Source of the DNA: CAYQOX01 sp964419335
GTDB taxonomy: Bacteria > Hinthialibacterota > Hinthialibacteria > Hinthialibacterales > Hinthialibacteraceae
DNA: 64,000 bases
NCBI GenBank assembly: GCA_964419335.1
Contig: CAYQOX010000025.1
Location: 1-64,000, forward strand
Direction of reading: 5' to 3'
Shown: in pieces, positions 1 to 8,742 of the stretch
How the letters are laid out: the number at the start of each line of letters is the position of its first letter
How positions within the stretch are numbered: the stretch's first letter is position 1
Position numbers and translations under genes: made by a program
Notes under the pieces: model-generated
Told to the model about the DNA's origin: nothing
Seen by the model: the letters and a program-made list of their open reading frames with translations, nothing else
The model's database searches: none

Positions 1-589
1 TCCACAGTCATAACACATCATCATCGCTTCTAGATTATTCTTTGAATTCAAACCTGGAATCTCGACAACTTTACGATCAAAATAGGCTCAAGGGTGGGTC
101 AAAAACCAAACGTTGCAAGCATGTCGTTCACAAAAGGAAGGAGAATGAATAAGAAAATTTAACGAATCGAGTAAGTTGGCACATAATTTACAAAATTAAA
201 GCAACTTTCATGCCAGAATGGTTTATGAATGTAAGTTTTGACATATTTTTTTCTCCTGTATTTTAGGGATGATAAACATCATTACAGTATCATATCACAA
301 AAACGGTTTTTGAGATAGTATAAACTACACTTTTACATACATTTTTGCTAACGCCTTAACTAAACGGCATTGAGTATAATATTACACGAGCATAAAAACA
401 TCAACAAATAATCTTAAATTATTTATGAACGGTTTTTTTTGAGTCCTTAAGCAATTTGTCTTGAATTTGTTTTTTTCGCTTTAAATCGTTTTCTGAGAGG
501 GGATTACCGGGTTTGCTTATCCCAAAACTATTTCGTACTGGATAGAAACTTCGGTTTTCAATCTTAAAATCGTCAAGTATAATAGGAGT
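1..589. other. AT-rich region with no supported gene
   Basis: This stretch upstream of the first kinase has stop codons in all frames at short intervals and no recognisable coding domain. A good Shine-Dalgarno (AAGGAAGGAG) lies before an ATG at 145, but that frame stops after five codons. The reading frame upstream of the kinase start at 590 is open back to 497 without any ATG, GTG or TTG. No terminator or tRNA-like element was recognised. Confidence 0.5.
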
Positions 590-1324
590 ATGAACGAATC
601 CCGCGAAATCCAAGATAAACTGCAATTACAGTTCGTGTCCTTGTTGCTGCACGATTTGGAGACGCCCATCGCGGTCTCCAAGCATTTCCTAAATCGTGTG
701 GTGGAAGGGCGTTATGACCCCAATAATCCTGCCCATCAAAGCCTTGCTCAATCCACCCTGTCCGCCATCCATCGGGCTGAGCGAATCCTCGAAGATGTGC
801 TCGATCAGGCCCGGAATGAGGGTTCGCAACTATCGGTCAATAAATCCGAAGTGAATTTTAAAGAACTCATTGAAGCGTGTATTTCTGTGGTTCTTCCCTT
901 GTTACAGGATAAAGAAATCACATTGGAGAAACAAATTGATTCAGCCCTTTCTTCCCCGTTCTTTCTTGATGAGTTGCTCACTACGCGGGTTATCGATAAT
1001 TACCTTGTGAATGCGATCCGTCATACCCCGCGAAAATCGGCGATTCATCTGATCGCTCAACGCGATGAGGAGGGCTTGTTTTTCGAATTGAGAAATCCTG
1101 GAATGGTGGACGAGAACATGGACATCGGGGATATCTTTCGCCCCGAAAAACAGGTAGAATTACGCCAGCAAAGGAAAATGTTGGGGAACGGCTTGGGATT
1201 GAGCTTTTGCCGGATAGCGATCGAAGCCCAAGGGGGAACGGTCGGCGCAAGAAACCGGGCTTCGAATGAGGTGGGATTCTGGTTTCAAATTCCTTTGTGT
1301 GAGAGGAGCGATATCCATGGTTGA
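590..1324 (+). CDS. soluble sensor histidine kinase (HisKA + HATPase_c)
   Basis: A 244-residue protein that would autophosphorylate on His21 and pass the phosphate to a receiver domain. The H-box (LLHDLETP, residues 18-25) is followed by a helical dimerisation region, the N-box around Asn141 (IDNYLVNAIRHTP) and a G2-type ATP lid (NGLGLS, about 200-205). The G1 box reads NPG rather than the usual DxGxG, a variant seen in some HATPase domains. There is no signal peptide, membrane segment or PAS/GAF domain, so it is cytoplasmic and probably senses through a partner. It overlaps the next gene, a CheW-receiver protein, by 8 bases; that protein is the obvious phosphotransfer partner (inference). 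The ATG at 590 has AGGAG only one base upstream, unusually close, but no other start codon is available before the upstream stop. Confidence 0.85.
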   Translation: MNESREIQDKLQLQFVSLLLHDLETPIAVSKHFLNRVVEGRYDPNNPAHQSLAQSTLSAIHRAERILEDVLDQARNEGSQLSVNKSEVNFKELIEACISVVLPLLQDKEITLEKQIDSALSSPFFLDELLTTRVIDNYLVNAIRHTPRKSAIHLIAQRDEEGLFFELRNPGMVDENMDIGDIFRPEKQVELRQQRKMLGNGLGLSFCRIAIEAQGGTVGARNRASNEVGFWFQIPLCERSDIHG

Positions 1325-2237
1325 GAAAGTCAATACACAGGCAGATACGTATCTACGTTCTGGCTCCAATGAACTCAAAGTGCTGGAGTTCTCCACCGGG
1401 GGAGAACCCTACGGCATCAACATCCTTAAGGTGAGCCGGGTTTTAGCCGAGATGGAAGCGTTTACGATTGTGCCGGATGCCCACCCAGCCGTGCGGGGCG
1501 TTTTCAATAATCACAACCAGGTAATTCCTGTCCTGGATCTGAAATATTTCCTCTATGGAGAAAAAACCTCGCTTGACGATAAATACCGTATCATCGTAAC
1601 TGAATTTTTCGGGATTCATAACGCTTTTCTGGTTGAACATGTAGAAGCGGTGCACACGGTGCTTTGGGAAAAAGTTATTAACGCCCAAAATGTGCTGAAG
1701 ATCAAACAAAATCCCTATGTAATCTCCATCGTTCGCCCCACCGAAGACCATATGATTCTTTTGCTCGATTACGAAACCATTATTTTGAAAGTCACTCCTG
1801 AGCAAGTCCAGTATGAATCCCAGCGCAGTGATGCGGTTCCCGTAGATGGTCAGCATAAGAAAGTCCTGCTGGCGGAGGATAGTTCTTCTGTGCGAGAAAT
1901 GCTCACCCTGGAACTCGAGGATCATCAATTTTCTGTGCTGGTTGCGCATGATGGCGAAGAGGCGCTTGAACTCCTGCAAAACCATAGCGATATCGATATT
2001 GTTATTTCTGATGTCGAGATGCCACAAACCGATGGCCTCGCCTTAACCAAGAAGATCAAAGAAAATCCCTCGACTCAAAATATTCCCGTGATCGTCTATT
2101 CCTCCATCGGTGATCCAGGAATGAAAGAACGCGCGAAGTATCTGCAAGCTGAAGAACATATAACCAAACTGAATCTGGATGAACTCTTCGAAAAAATCGA
2201 AGCCTTATTATACAAACAAGACGCTCCTGCGAGTTGA
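1317..2237 (+). CDS. cheV: CheV-type protein (CheW domain + response receiver)
   Basis: A 306-residue protein with an N-terminal CheW-like domain (about 15-165) and a C-terminal receiver (about 181-300). In the receiver the acidic pocket is in AEDSSS (about 186-191), the phosphoacceptor is Asp232 in ISDVEMP, and the conserved Lys is in ITKLN. CheV proteins normally couple chemoreceptors to CheA, but the gene here follows a short histidine kinase with an 8-base overlap and no other chemotaxis gene is visible. The ATG at 1317 was chosen because GAGAGGAG lies directly upstream; an earlier in-frame ATG at 1266 lies deep inside the kinase gene and lacks a ribosome site. A role as a receiver/scaffold for the upstream kinase is inferred. 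Confidence 0.88.
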   Translation: MVEKVNTQADTYLRSGSNELKVLEFSTGGEPYGINILKVSRVLAEMEAFTIVPDAHPAVRGVFNNHNQVIPVLDLKYFLYGEKTSLDDKYRIIVTEFFGIHNAFLVEHVEAVHTVLWEKVINAQNVLKIKQNPYVISIVRPTEDHMILLLDYETIILKVTPEQVQYESQRSDAVPVDGQHKKVLLAEDSSSVREMLTLELEDHQFSVLVAHDGEEALELLQNHSDIDIVISDVEMPQTDGLALTKKIKENPSTQNIPVIVYSSIGDPGMKERAKYLQAEEHITKLNLDELFEKIEALLYKQDAPAS

Positions 2238-2326
2238 CATTTTCTCGATTCACAGGAAAGATAATATGCGAAGCGAGTTTTGTATGCGAATGAATTGTTG
2301 ACGTGTGAAACATAGCCCTCTTCCTC

Positions 2327-2364
2327 AAAAAAAAAGCGAAGTTTTTTGGAGAAAAAACTTCGCT
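2327..2364 (-). terminator. rho-independent terminator, minus strand
   Basis: A perfect 13-bp stem (2335-2347 with 2352-2364) around a 4-base loop is followed on the minus strand by a run of nine T. It would end transcription coming from the small minus-strand gene that stops at 2612. Confidence 0.75.
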
Positions 2365-2402
2365 GTAGCCAAAAGTGGGGAGGAAGAAACTCTATGTTTA
2401 CG

Positions 2403-2430
2403 AACGGTTCTTAGGAACCGTTATTTTTTT
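2403..2430 (+). terminator. rho-independent terminator after cheV
   Basis: AACGGTTC and GAACCGTT pair around a TTAG loop and are followed by ATTTTTTT. It lies 166 bases after the cheV stop and faces the opposite-strand terminator at 2327-2364, so the two convergent units are insulated from each other. Between this site and 2611 no other feature was seen. Confidence 0.75.
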
Positions 2431-2611
2431 GCGTTGAAGAAGGGAACATCCTGTTTTTTATACGAATGAATTTTACACATTCCCTTTGAACACCCTTTAT
2501 CTTCCACTGTATGTATATGTCATTCATTACCTGAAAAATGTTCCTCTAAATTTATTATGAATTAACATTTTTGTTGAAGATTATTCATCTTTCTTTTTGA
2601 ACCAGCCCATA

Positions 2612-2797
2612 TTATCCAAGCCAACGAATATCAGTCTTCAGATCGGAATAGGCTAAGCGGGTGGGACAGCCGCGGCTCTCGTTCGATTGCTGATTCCGTC
2701 CACGGTTCGCTTGATTGTTTTGCGGATCATTCCAATAATTCTTGCGATTCGAATAGTTGTTCACCGGGCGGCGTGCGTCTTTACGAATACCGTTCAT
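2612..2797 (-). CDS. small basic Asn/Arg-rich protein of unknown function
   Basis: A 61-residue product starting MNGIRKDARRPVNN. It is rich in Asn, Arg and Gln with few hydrophobic residues, has no membrane segment or signal peptide, and contains one Cys. I do not recognise a family. The case for a real gene is a textbook ribosome site (AAGGAGG, 8 bases before the ATG at 2797), its own downstream terminator at 2327-2364, and upstream secondary structure (a 7-bp inverted repeat at 2831-2864 and a 14-bp palindrome at 2898-2911). An in-frame extension to 2860 exists but crosses the ribosome site and has no site of its own. Composition suggests a nucleic-acid-binding or intrinsically disordered peptide (inference). 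Confidence 0.6.
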   Translation of the reverse strand: MNGIRKDARRPVNNYSNRKNYWNDPQNNQANRGRNQQSNESRGCPTRLAYSDLKTDIRWLG

Positions 2798-2830
2798 TGT
2801 TCTAACCCTCCTTATTAGGGGCTTTGAAGC

Positions 2831-2911
2831 AAGGTTGTAAGGGATATGGATTTCAGGCAACCTTACTTAAGTTTTCGTTTTTTAATTTTAGGTGGTTACT
2901 ATTCGAATAGT
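2831..2911 (-). promoter_or_regulatory. leader inverted repeat and palindrome upstream of the small protein
   Basis: AAGGTTG at 2831-2837 pairs with CAACCTT at 2858-2864, giving a possible leader hairpin about 30 bases upstream of the start codon. Further upstream ACTATTCGAATAGT (2898-2911) is a perfect 14-bp palindrome suitable as a dimeric regulator site. The factor is unknown. Confidence 0.35.
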
Positions 2912-3049
2912 GTTTTTCCCACATTAAAACGTCATTTAAAAACGTTCATTTATTAGTACGTTTGAAAAGGAAAAAATGTTGCAAAAAAATTTGAAAAAAT
3001 GTAGTTGGGCAATTTTTTCTCAGCGTAACGGATGAAGAAGGGTACATCT

Positions 3050-4363
3050 TTATTCTTGGATGGGGTTCCAACCAAAGCGCGCTTGACGGGCATAGTCACG
3101 CAGTAATCCATCAACCAAGGTTCTAACCCGCCGATCGGGGTGATTTTGGAGGGCGCTGATTCTTGACCAGATTGGCGGGCTGATTGCAGGAAGGGCATTG
3201 ATGAACTCGACCCGTTGCTTTGGATCCCAAGCGAGAGGATCGGCTTCGATGTGCGATAGGAAGGACATCACCTTTTGCTCTTGTTTTTCAATGGTTTCTT
3301 TTGAATAGGGAGAATACTCGTGTTCCCAATGAAATTCTTGAAAGGCAAAATAGGCATTCTCATGGATATCATACGTAGCGATAAATAGAACCAACAGCCC
3401 CGAAAAAAGAAACCGGGAGAATACAACGATCTGCGAAGATGGTGGGCTGGAGAAGGGATTCATGCTTCCTCGCCCGATAAGCAACAAGGAAAATTGAATC
3501 ATGATCAAACATTCCCACGCGAAGGGTAAAAAACCAAGAAAGCCCAAAAGCGGCATTTCGAAATATCGTACATTTTGAGTAATCGGCACGGTGTATAACC
3601 ATTTCGCCCCCGCCCAATAGTTCCAGAATTCCCATAAGACGCCACAGATTGCCCCCGAAGCGAAGACCCATGCGATCAGGGAACGCTTTCCTGCATACCA
3701 TAGGCGTAACAAAGAATAGCCACCACCCCAGTAACTAAGCGGTTCCAATAAAAAGATAAAACCAATCCACACAAAGCCAAAAAGATAATGGCGTGCTTCT
3801 CGTATGGGAAGAATCAAAGGAACGATGACGCATAGCGCACCGAAAATGAAGCAAGCGTATAAAAGGCGCCGCGAGGGTTTTTGTTCTGATGTGAACGTTT
3901 CTTTGGGCGGCCATAGCGTTAAGAACAATTCGTAAGTCAAGAGAAGGGCGGGAGTGATTGTGGCAAAGGAAAGCACGTAACAAATATAGCGGTGAATCAT
4001 ATTGCCGGGCAGGTTGATATAAACCCAATTTTCAAGATAGCAATTATAAAACTCGAAAATCAGCCACCAAAACACGGAGGCGATGGCCATGAAAACAAAG
4101 AAGCCAAAACGATCGGCAAGAAAGGATTCACCGCGGCGATATTTAATCAAACCATCCAAGGTGAATATATATCCCCACCACATGATGAGAGTAAAATGGG
4201 TGTAGAAGGGTTCGATTTGGGGAAATAACAAAAACTGGCTGACGAGAAGAATGGCTATCCCTAGCCAAAACCAAAAGGGCGGTTTTTGTAAAGGTTCCTT
4301 CCAGCCTAAGAGGTCATGAGATTCGTACGTTCCTGCTGATTTTGGTGGTGCAATAAAATTCAT
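3050..4363 (-). CDS. polytopic membrane protein with an internal duplication
   Basis: A 437-residue protein with about eight or nine hydrophobic segments between residues 30 and 345 and a soluble C-terminal tail rich in charged residues. Two halves look duplicated: residues about 64-147 (FIF-type helix, then FEFYN...W.Y..LP, then P...YELF) match about 200-288 (FIFLLEP, then WEFWNYW...WLYTVP, then P.AWECL). I do not recognise a named family; the repeated aromatic-plus-Glu helices faintly recall lycopene-cyclase-type membrane domains, but this is weak. The start ATG overlaps the stop of the upstream ABC ATPase by four bases (ATGA), so the two are translationally coupled. That makes a partner role with the ATPase possible, although the sequence is unlike ribose-type permeases. 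Confidence 0.75.
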   Translation of the reverse strand: MNFIAPPKSAGTYESHDLLGWKEPLQKPPFWFWLGIAILLVSQFLLFPQIEPFYTHFTLIMWWGYIFTLDGLIKYRRGESFLADRFGFFVFMAIASVFWWLIFEFYNCYLENWVYINLPGNMIHRYICYVLSFATITPALLLTYELFLTLWPPKETFTSEQKPSRRLLYACFIFGALCVIVPLILPIREARHYLFGFVWIGFIFLLEPLSYWGGGYSLLRLWYAGKRSLIAWVFASGAICGVLWEFWNYWAGAKWLYTVPITQNVRYFEMPLLGFLGFLPFAWECLIMIQFSLLLIGRGSMNPFSSPPSSQIVVFSRFLFSGLLVLFIATYDIHENAYFAFQEFHWEHEYSPYSKETIEKQEQKVMSFLSHIEADPLAWDPKQRVEFINALPAISPPIWSRISALQNHPDRRVRTLVDGLLRDYARQARFGWNPIQE

Positions 4364-5856
4364 GCGACTTGCTCTCGATTTTGAGGGACTTGAGTAGCCC
4401 GCTCCATAATTCGTTCTTGTGACGCTTCTTCGTGGTGTAGTTCTCCAACCAGGTATCCCCGGTTCATAATCAAAATCCGATCCGCCATCCCCACCACTTC
4501 AGGCAATTCGGAGGAAATCATCAAAATGCCCGCGCCCCGGCGTAGCAACTCGTTCATGAGTAAATAAATCTCGCGTTTGGCGCCGACGTCGATTCCCCGA
4601 GTGGGTTCATCGAAGATAAAGAGTTCAGAGTGAGCCAACAGCCATTTTGCTAAAACGACTTTTTGTTGGTTCCCCCCAGACAGATGACGTATGTCGGTTT
4701 CGGTGCTTGGGGCTTTGATTCGAAGTTCGTCCATGGATTTTTGTGCTTGTTCTTTTTCTAATCGAGTTTGGACAAACAGCATATGGCAAAATTCACGTAA
4801 GGTGGGTAGGGTAATATTTTCACGTACCTTCATACCCAGGATCAGACCGTGGTTTTTGCGGTCTTCTGTTAATAAGCATATTCCTTTATGAATAGCATCT
4901 TTGGGGGAAGCAATTTTTATCGTTTCCCCTTGAAATGTAATCGTGCCTTCATCCGGTTGATCCGCGCCAAAGATCATCCGCGCTACTTCAGTACGTCCCG
5001 CTCCAACAAGTCCGGTTAGGGCTACGATTTCTCTCTCACGAATGTGAAACGAGATATCATGCACAAAGCCGCGCGATAATCCTTCTACCCGTAAGATTTC
5101 TTTCCCGGGGAGAAAGGTTTCTTTTGGGAACTCATCGGTGATTTTGCGTCCTACCATCATCTCGATAATCTCATTTCGGGTGAGGCCCTCCACTTCGTGG
5201 CAGCCGATGCGTTCGCCATCGCGTAAAACTGTAAGACGGTCGCACACTTCAAAGATTTCTTCTAATCGGTGCGAGATATAAATCACGCCCACCCCCTGGT
5301 CTCTTAATGTGCGGATCAGCGAAAAAAGATTTTGGAGTTCATGGGTCGTCAAAGTGGCGCTGGGTTCATCCATGGCGATGACACGCGCATCCACAGAAAT
5401 CGCCTTGGCGATTTCGACCATTTGTTGTTGGGCGATGGAAAGATTTTGGATTGGAGTTTCCAGATCAAGTGAGATTCCCAAGCGTTCGAGTAATTGTTCG
5501 GCTTGTTTTTTTTCTTGTTGAAAATGAACGAAACCAAAGCATGTAGGTTCACGTCCTAAAAAAATATTTTCAGCCGCTCCCAATTGAGGGACTAGATTAA
5601 ATTCTTGATAGATGATCGATATCCCCCATTCTTGGGCACGAAGAGGAGAATCGATGGTAACGGGTTTTCCGTAAAGAAAAATCTCACCCGTATCCATGGT
5701 ATCTGCGCCCGCTAAAATTTTCATCAGCGTGGATTTTCCCGCTCCATTCTCTCCCACGAGAGCATGAACTTCTCCCTCGCGTACATCAAAGTCTACCTTT
5801 TTTAAGGCTTGTACACCGGGATAATTTTTCACGATCCCTTTCATTTGCAGAACCAT
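4360..5856 (-). CDS. sugar-type ABC transporter ATP-binding protein (RbsA/MglA family)
   Basis: A 498-residue protein of two fused ABC ATPase domains, the architecture that energises ribose/galactose/xylose-type importers. The first domain has a full Walker A (GENGAGKST, Lys41), a signature at LSIAQQQ and Walker B in IAMDEPSAT. The second has a degenerate Walker A (GLVGAGRTE), a canonical signature LSGGNQQK and Walker B in FIFDEPTRGID. This asymmetry is normal for the family. The usual permease and periplasmic binding-protein genes are absent on both sides; instead the gene is coupled by a four-base overlap to a duplicated membrane protein. GGAG lies 10 bases before the ATG. The substrate is unknown. 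Confidence 0.93.
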   Translation of the reverse strand: MVLQMKGIVKNYPGVQALKKVDFDVREGEVHALVGENGAGKSTLMKILAGADTMDTGEIFLYGKPVTIDSPLRAQEWGISIIYQEFNLVPQLGAAENIFLGREPTCFGFVHFQQEKKQAEQLLERLGISLDLETPIQNLSIAQQQMVEIAKAISVDARVIAMDEPSATLTTHELQNLFSLIRTLRDQGVGVIYISHRLEEIFEVCDRLTVLRDGERIGCHEVEGLTRNEIIEMMVGRKITDEFPKETFLPGKEILRVEGLSRGFVHDISFHIREREIVALTGLVGAGRTEVARMIFGADQPDEGTITFQGETIKIASPKDAIHKGICLLTEDRKNHGLILGMKVRENITLPTLREFCHMLFVQTRLEKEQAQKSMDELRIKAPSTETDIRHLSGGNQQKVVLAKWLLAHSELFIFDEPTRGIDVGAKREIYLLMNELLRRGAGILMISSELPEVVGMADRILIMNRGYLVGELHHEEASQERIMERATQVPQNREQVA

Positions 5857-5932
5857 GTTTGCTTGCTCCTTCGCCGTGACAAAACCACCATTATCTAAAC
5901 TTTACAAAGAAACCGATTATTTGTCGAGCGTT

Positions 5933-5962
5933 AAAAAAAGGGCAGTGTAGCGCCGCCCTTTT
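5933..5962 (-). terminator. rho-independent terminator after the GH5 gene
   Basis: AAAAGGGC (5936-5943) pairs with GCCCTTTT (5955-5962); on the minus strand the stem runs into seven T. It separates the GH5 gene (stop at 5986) from the ABC ATPase that starts at 5856. Confidence 0.75.
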
Positions 5963-5985
5963 CTAATAATTTGCAGTAAATACCA

Positions 5986-7155
5986 TTACTCTTCCACATT
6001 GAGATCCAAGGCTTTGGCTACACTTTTATCAACCACAGTCTTTCCCTCTTCATGCTGGACAAGTCCAAATCCCCGATCATACTCCCACTTTGTCCAACCG
6101 ATGTTATATTTTTCCAGTGCAATACGAAGATCATGATGCCATTGAGTCCGATCTTCAGGCGGCGAATAGCGGTTGTACACTCCAAACTCATTACAGCATA
6201 AAAAGAGACCATGTTTACTTGCCCAATCAGCCACTTCTTCGATCTCTTCTTCCATTTTCTTCGCGTTCCAGCGCTCTTCGCCATAACGCTTCAACGCATT
6301 TTTGGGTCCTTCGTCTTCAAGTTGTTCTATGGCCTCTTTTACGTTATCCGGCGTTGAGGGATAAGGCACGTTACGCATAGGTTTCACAACATCCGAACTC
6401 CATGTCGCTCCCTGATGAGTAAAGAAAAAGGGAGAGTAATAATGGAATTTATACACGATGTTGGGATCGCTCAACGGTTCCATTTGCATCAACGATACAC
6501 GGTTCGCCCATTGGGCACCGGATACGAGAATCGTGTGCTTAGGAGCCACGGAGCGTATGGTTTTTACCAAGCGTTCTTGAATAGGAAACCATTTTTCTTC
6601 ATTACCCCGAAATACGGGTTCATTCATAATTTCCAAGAAGACCTTATCCGGATCAAACTTCTTTAAGTGTTTGGCAAACGATTTCCAAAATTGAATAAAC
6701 GTTTCGACATACTCTTCATCGCTTGCCAGGGCGCCGGAATAATTACTCGAGCCTTCACGCTGTGATACGCTGTGTAGATCCACCACCAGCGCCAGATCAT
6801 AGCTCAGTATTTTGCGAAATCCCTCATCCATGATGGGCAGTGCATCTTCATTCAGGAGATTGTCTGAATCTTCATCAAACACAGCAGGCATATCAATCGG
6901 AATACGCACATGGTTGAATCCCAGCGATTTGATCAAGGTGAAATCCTCATCATCAAAACGCGTTTCTAACGGCGAGAGTGCACCCGTCGAAGGCCACATC
7001 CAGCGGGTTAGGTTAATCCCGCGAGCTAGATTTTCCACGCGCTTTTCTAAATCTGTAGATTCCTGTCCTACGCTCGTTGAAGGCATACCACACATACCTA
7101 CTATAAAGAGCAGGCTTATCATTCCTACATACAAATAGGTTTTGCTCTTTGACAT
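5986..7155 (-). CDS. secreted glycoside hydrolase family 5 (cellulase-like)
   Basis: A 389-residue exported enzyme expected to cleave a beta-linked glucan or mannan. A signal peptide (about 1-30, hydrophobic core GMISLLFIVG) precedes a TIM barrel. Family landmarks are NHVRIPI (about 81-87), DLHSV (126-130), the acid/base Glu179 in MNEP, HYY (238-240) and the nucleophile Glu323 in NEFGVY. Length matches single-domain GH5 enzymes; no carbohydrate-binding module is attached. The start has AAAGGA upstream and the gene is followed by its own terminator. It is transcribed away from a sulfatase gene with 163 bases between the two starts, which suggests joint use in polysaccharide breakdown (inference). 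Substrate cannot be read from sequence. Confidence 0.92.
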   Translation of the reverse strand: MSKSKTYLYVGMISLLFIVGMCGMPSTSVGQESTDLEKRVENLARGINLTRWMWPSTGALSPLETRFDDEDFTLIKSLGFNHVRIPIDMPAVFDEDSDNLLNEDALPIMDEGFRKILSYDLALVVDLHSVSQREGSSNYSGALASDEEYVETFIQFWKSFAKHLKKFDPDKVFLEIMNEPVFRGNEEKWFPIQERLVKTIRSVAPKHTILVSGAQWANRVSLMQMEPLSDPNIVYKFHYYSPFFFTHQGATWSSDVVKPMRNVPYPSTPDNVKEAIEQLEDEGPKNALKRYGEERWNAKKMEEEIEEVADWASKHGLFLCCNEFGVYNRYSPPEDRTQWHHDLRIALEKYNIGWTKWEYDRGFGLVQHEEGKTVVDKSVAKALDLNVEE

Positions 7156-7318
7156 CTACTTTTTCCTTTCTTTTTATTTTCTATGCAATACATCTCCTAT
7201 AGCATACCATAATTCTGTTTCCTTATAGAATATGTTGGAAATCGAATATTCATCTTTAAAAGATCACGAGATTCATGGCATAATCGATAAAAATCCAAGA
7301 AACAAGGTGCGTTGAATC

Positions 7319-8659
7319 ATGAAAAAATACAATATTCTTCTTCTTTATGCCGATCAACACCGTGGGATGGATCTTCATTGTGCAGGCAATCCCCAACTTT
7401 CTACCCCTAACCTAGATCGGCTTGCTCGTGAAGGAACTTATTTTCAAAACGGAATTGCGAACTGCCCGGTATGTACACCCAGCCGAGCGATTTTGCTCAC
7501 GGGAAAATATCCTTTGAGCAATGGAACTTTGGTCAATGATCTGCCACTCTCTACGGGTCAGGATACCTTGGCCACGCTTTTACGTGCGCAGGGATACAAA
7601 ACGGGATACATTGGAAAGTGGCACTTGGATGGGATCCCCCGCAGCAAGTTTACCCCGCCGGGTCCACGGCGTCAGGGATTTAATGACTTTTGGGCTGTGT
7701 ACAATTGCCATCATAATTATTTCGCGGCCAAATATTATCTCGACAATCCTGAACTTATTCAATTACGTGGGTATGAACCCGATATCCAAACTGATCTGGC
7801 GCTTCATTTTATCGAGCAAAACAAAGAGAATCCCTTCTGTCTCATGCTTTCTTGGGGGCCGCCCCATGCTCCTTATCACTTAGTTCCCAAAAAGTATCGT
7901 AATCAATATCCCCGCAAGGAAGTTGATGTTCGTTATAATGCGCTCGATGCATCGCAACGTACAGTGGGCGATTACTATGCTGCCATTACCGCTTTGGATC
8001 ATAACGTGGGATTATTGCTTCAGGCCTTGGAAGAAAAAGGGTTGCGTGAAAATACGATTGTTCTTTATACTTCCGATCATGGCGATATGCTTTACTCCCA
8101 TGGACGGATTAAGAAACAACAGCCTTGGGAAGAATCGATCCATGTTCCCTTGATTATGTCCGCTCCAGGTTTAATCCCTGCGAATCAACGTTTGGATACC
8201 CTGATCGGGAGTGCTGATATCACACCGACCTTGCTTGGTCTGCTGGGCGTAGAAATACCGGAAGCCATGCAGGGGATGGATCGCAGTCCTATCATTCAGA
8301 AACAATCCGACGAGGAGTATGCGTCCGTACCTATTATGGATATCGTGCCTGCTGATCAATCCAACCGGTGGTATGGTCGTGAATGGCGCGGGGTTCGTAC
8401 AAAACGCTATACCTATGCGCGTTGGCGTGAAATGGAGTGGGTGCTCTATGATAACCAAGAGGATCCTTATCAACTGCGAAACCTGATTTACGATCCAGAA
8501 TATTACTCGTTACGTAGGCGATTGGAAGAGGAATTACAGCAATGGCTAGATCGGCTGGGGGATCGTTTTCTTTCTGCCGAAGAGCATTTACGCGAATTAG
8601 GGCAATACCAAAAATATGTGGAACGTCAAAAGCATTTTCACTCTGGAGATCATTGGTAA
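7319..8659 (+). CDS. sulfatase (arylsulfatase family, Cys-type)
   Basis: A 446-residue alkaline-phosphatase-fold enzyme that hydrolyses sulfate esters. The catalytic motif C52-T-P-S-R56 requires conversion of Cys52 to formylglycine by a maturase not seen in this window. Metal-binding positions appear in YADQH (10-14) and YTSDHGDML in the second half; WHLDG and the ETW-like C-terminal strands also fit. No signal peptide is present, so the protein as annotated is cytoplasmic, like choline-sulfatase-type enzymes and unlike most polysaccharide sulfatases. AAGGTG precedes the ATG. The gene lies head to head with the GH5 gene and ends in a terminator shared with the convergent oxidoreductase. The sulfated substrate is unknown. 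Confidence 0.92.
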   Translation: MKKYNILLLYADQHRGMDLHCAGNPQLSTPNLDRLAREGTYFQNGIANCPVCTPSRAILLTGKYPLSNGTLVNDLPLSTGQDTLATLLRAQGYKTGYIGKWHLDGIPRSKFTPPGPRRQGFNDFWAVYNCHHNYFAAKYYLDNPELIQLRGYEPDIQTDLALHFIEQNKENPFCLMLSWGPPHAPYHLVPKKYRNQYPRKEVDVRYNALDASQRTVGDYYAAITALDHNVGLLLQALEEKGLRENTIVLYTSDHGDMLYSHGRIKKQQPWEESIHVPLIMSAPGLIPANQRLDTLIGSADITPTLLGLLGVEIPEAMQGMDRSPIIQKQSDEEYASVPIMDIVPADQSNRWYGREWRGVRTKRYTYARWREMEWVLYDNQEDPYQLRNLIYDPEYYSLRRRLEEELQQWLDRLGDRFLSAEEHLRELGQYQKYVERQKHFHSGDHW

Positions 8660-8690
8660 GCCCAACTCGGCCATAAAGTTTCCATAATAA

Positions 8691-8724
8691 AAAACCGGGG
8701 GATAGAAATTCCGTCCCCCGGTTT
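8691..8724. terminator. bidirectional terminator between sulfatase and oxidoreductase genes
   Basis: AAACCGGGGGA and TCCCCCGGTTT form an 11-bp stem around an 11-base loop. A T-rich tail follows on the minus strand and a shorter one on the plus strand, so it can serve both convergent genes. Confidence 0.75.
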
Positions 8725-8742
8725 ATCCTCCCTTAAACGATA

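Noticed and set aside
145..162. Five-codon frame MNKKI behind a strong ribosome site
   Set aside because: Too short to support as a gene; may be a remnant of a decayed start.
177..192. Sigma-54-like TGGCAC-N5-TTACA
   Set aside because: The essential GC at -12 is AC, and no gene begins at a sensible distance.
419..625. 68-codon minus-strand frame overlapping the start of the first kinase
   Set aside because: It needs a TTG start inside the kinase gene, has no ribosome site and no recognisable domain; the Lys-rich end follows from local AT richness.
1443..2027. 194-codon minus-strand frame inside cheV
   Set aside because: Antisense shadow of a well-supported gene; no family resemblance and no ribosome site.
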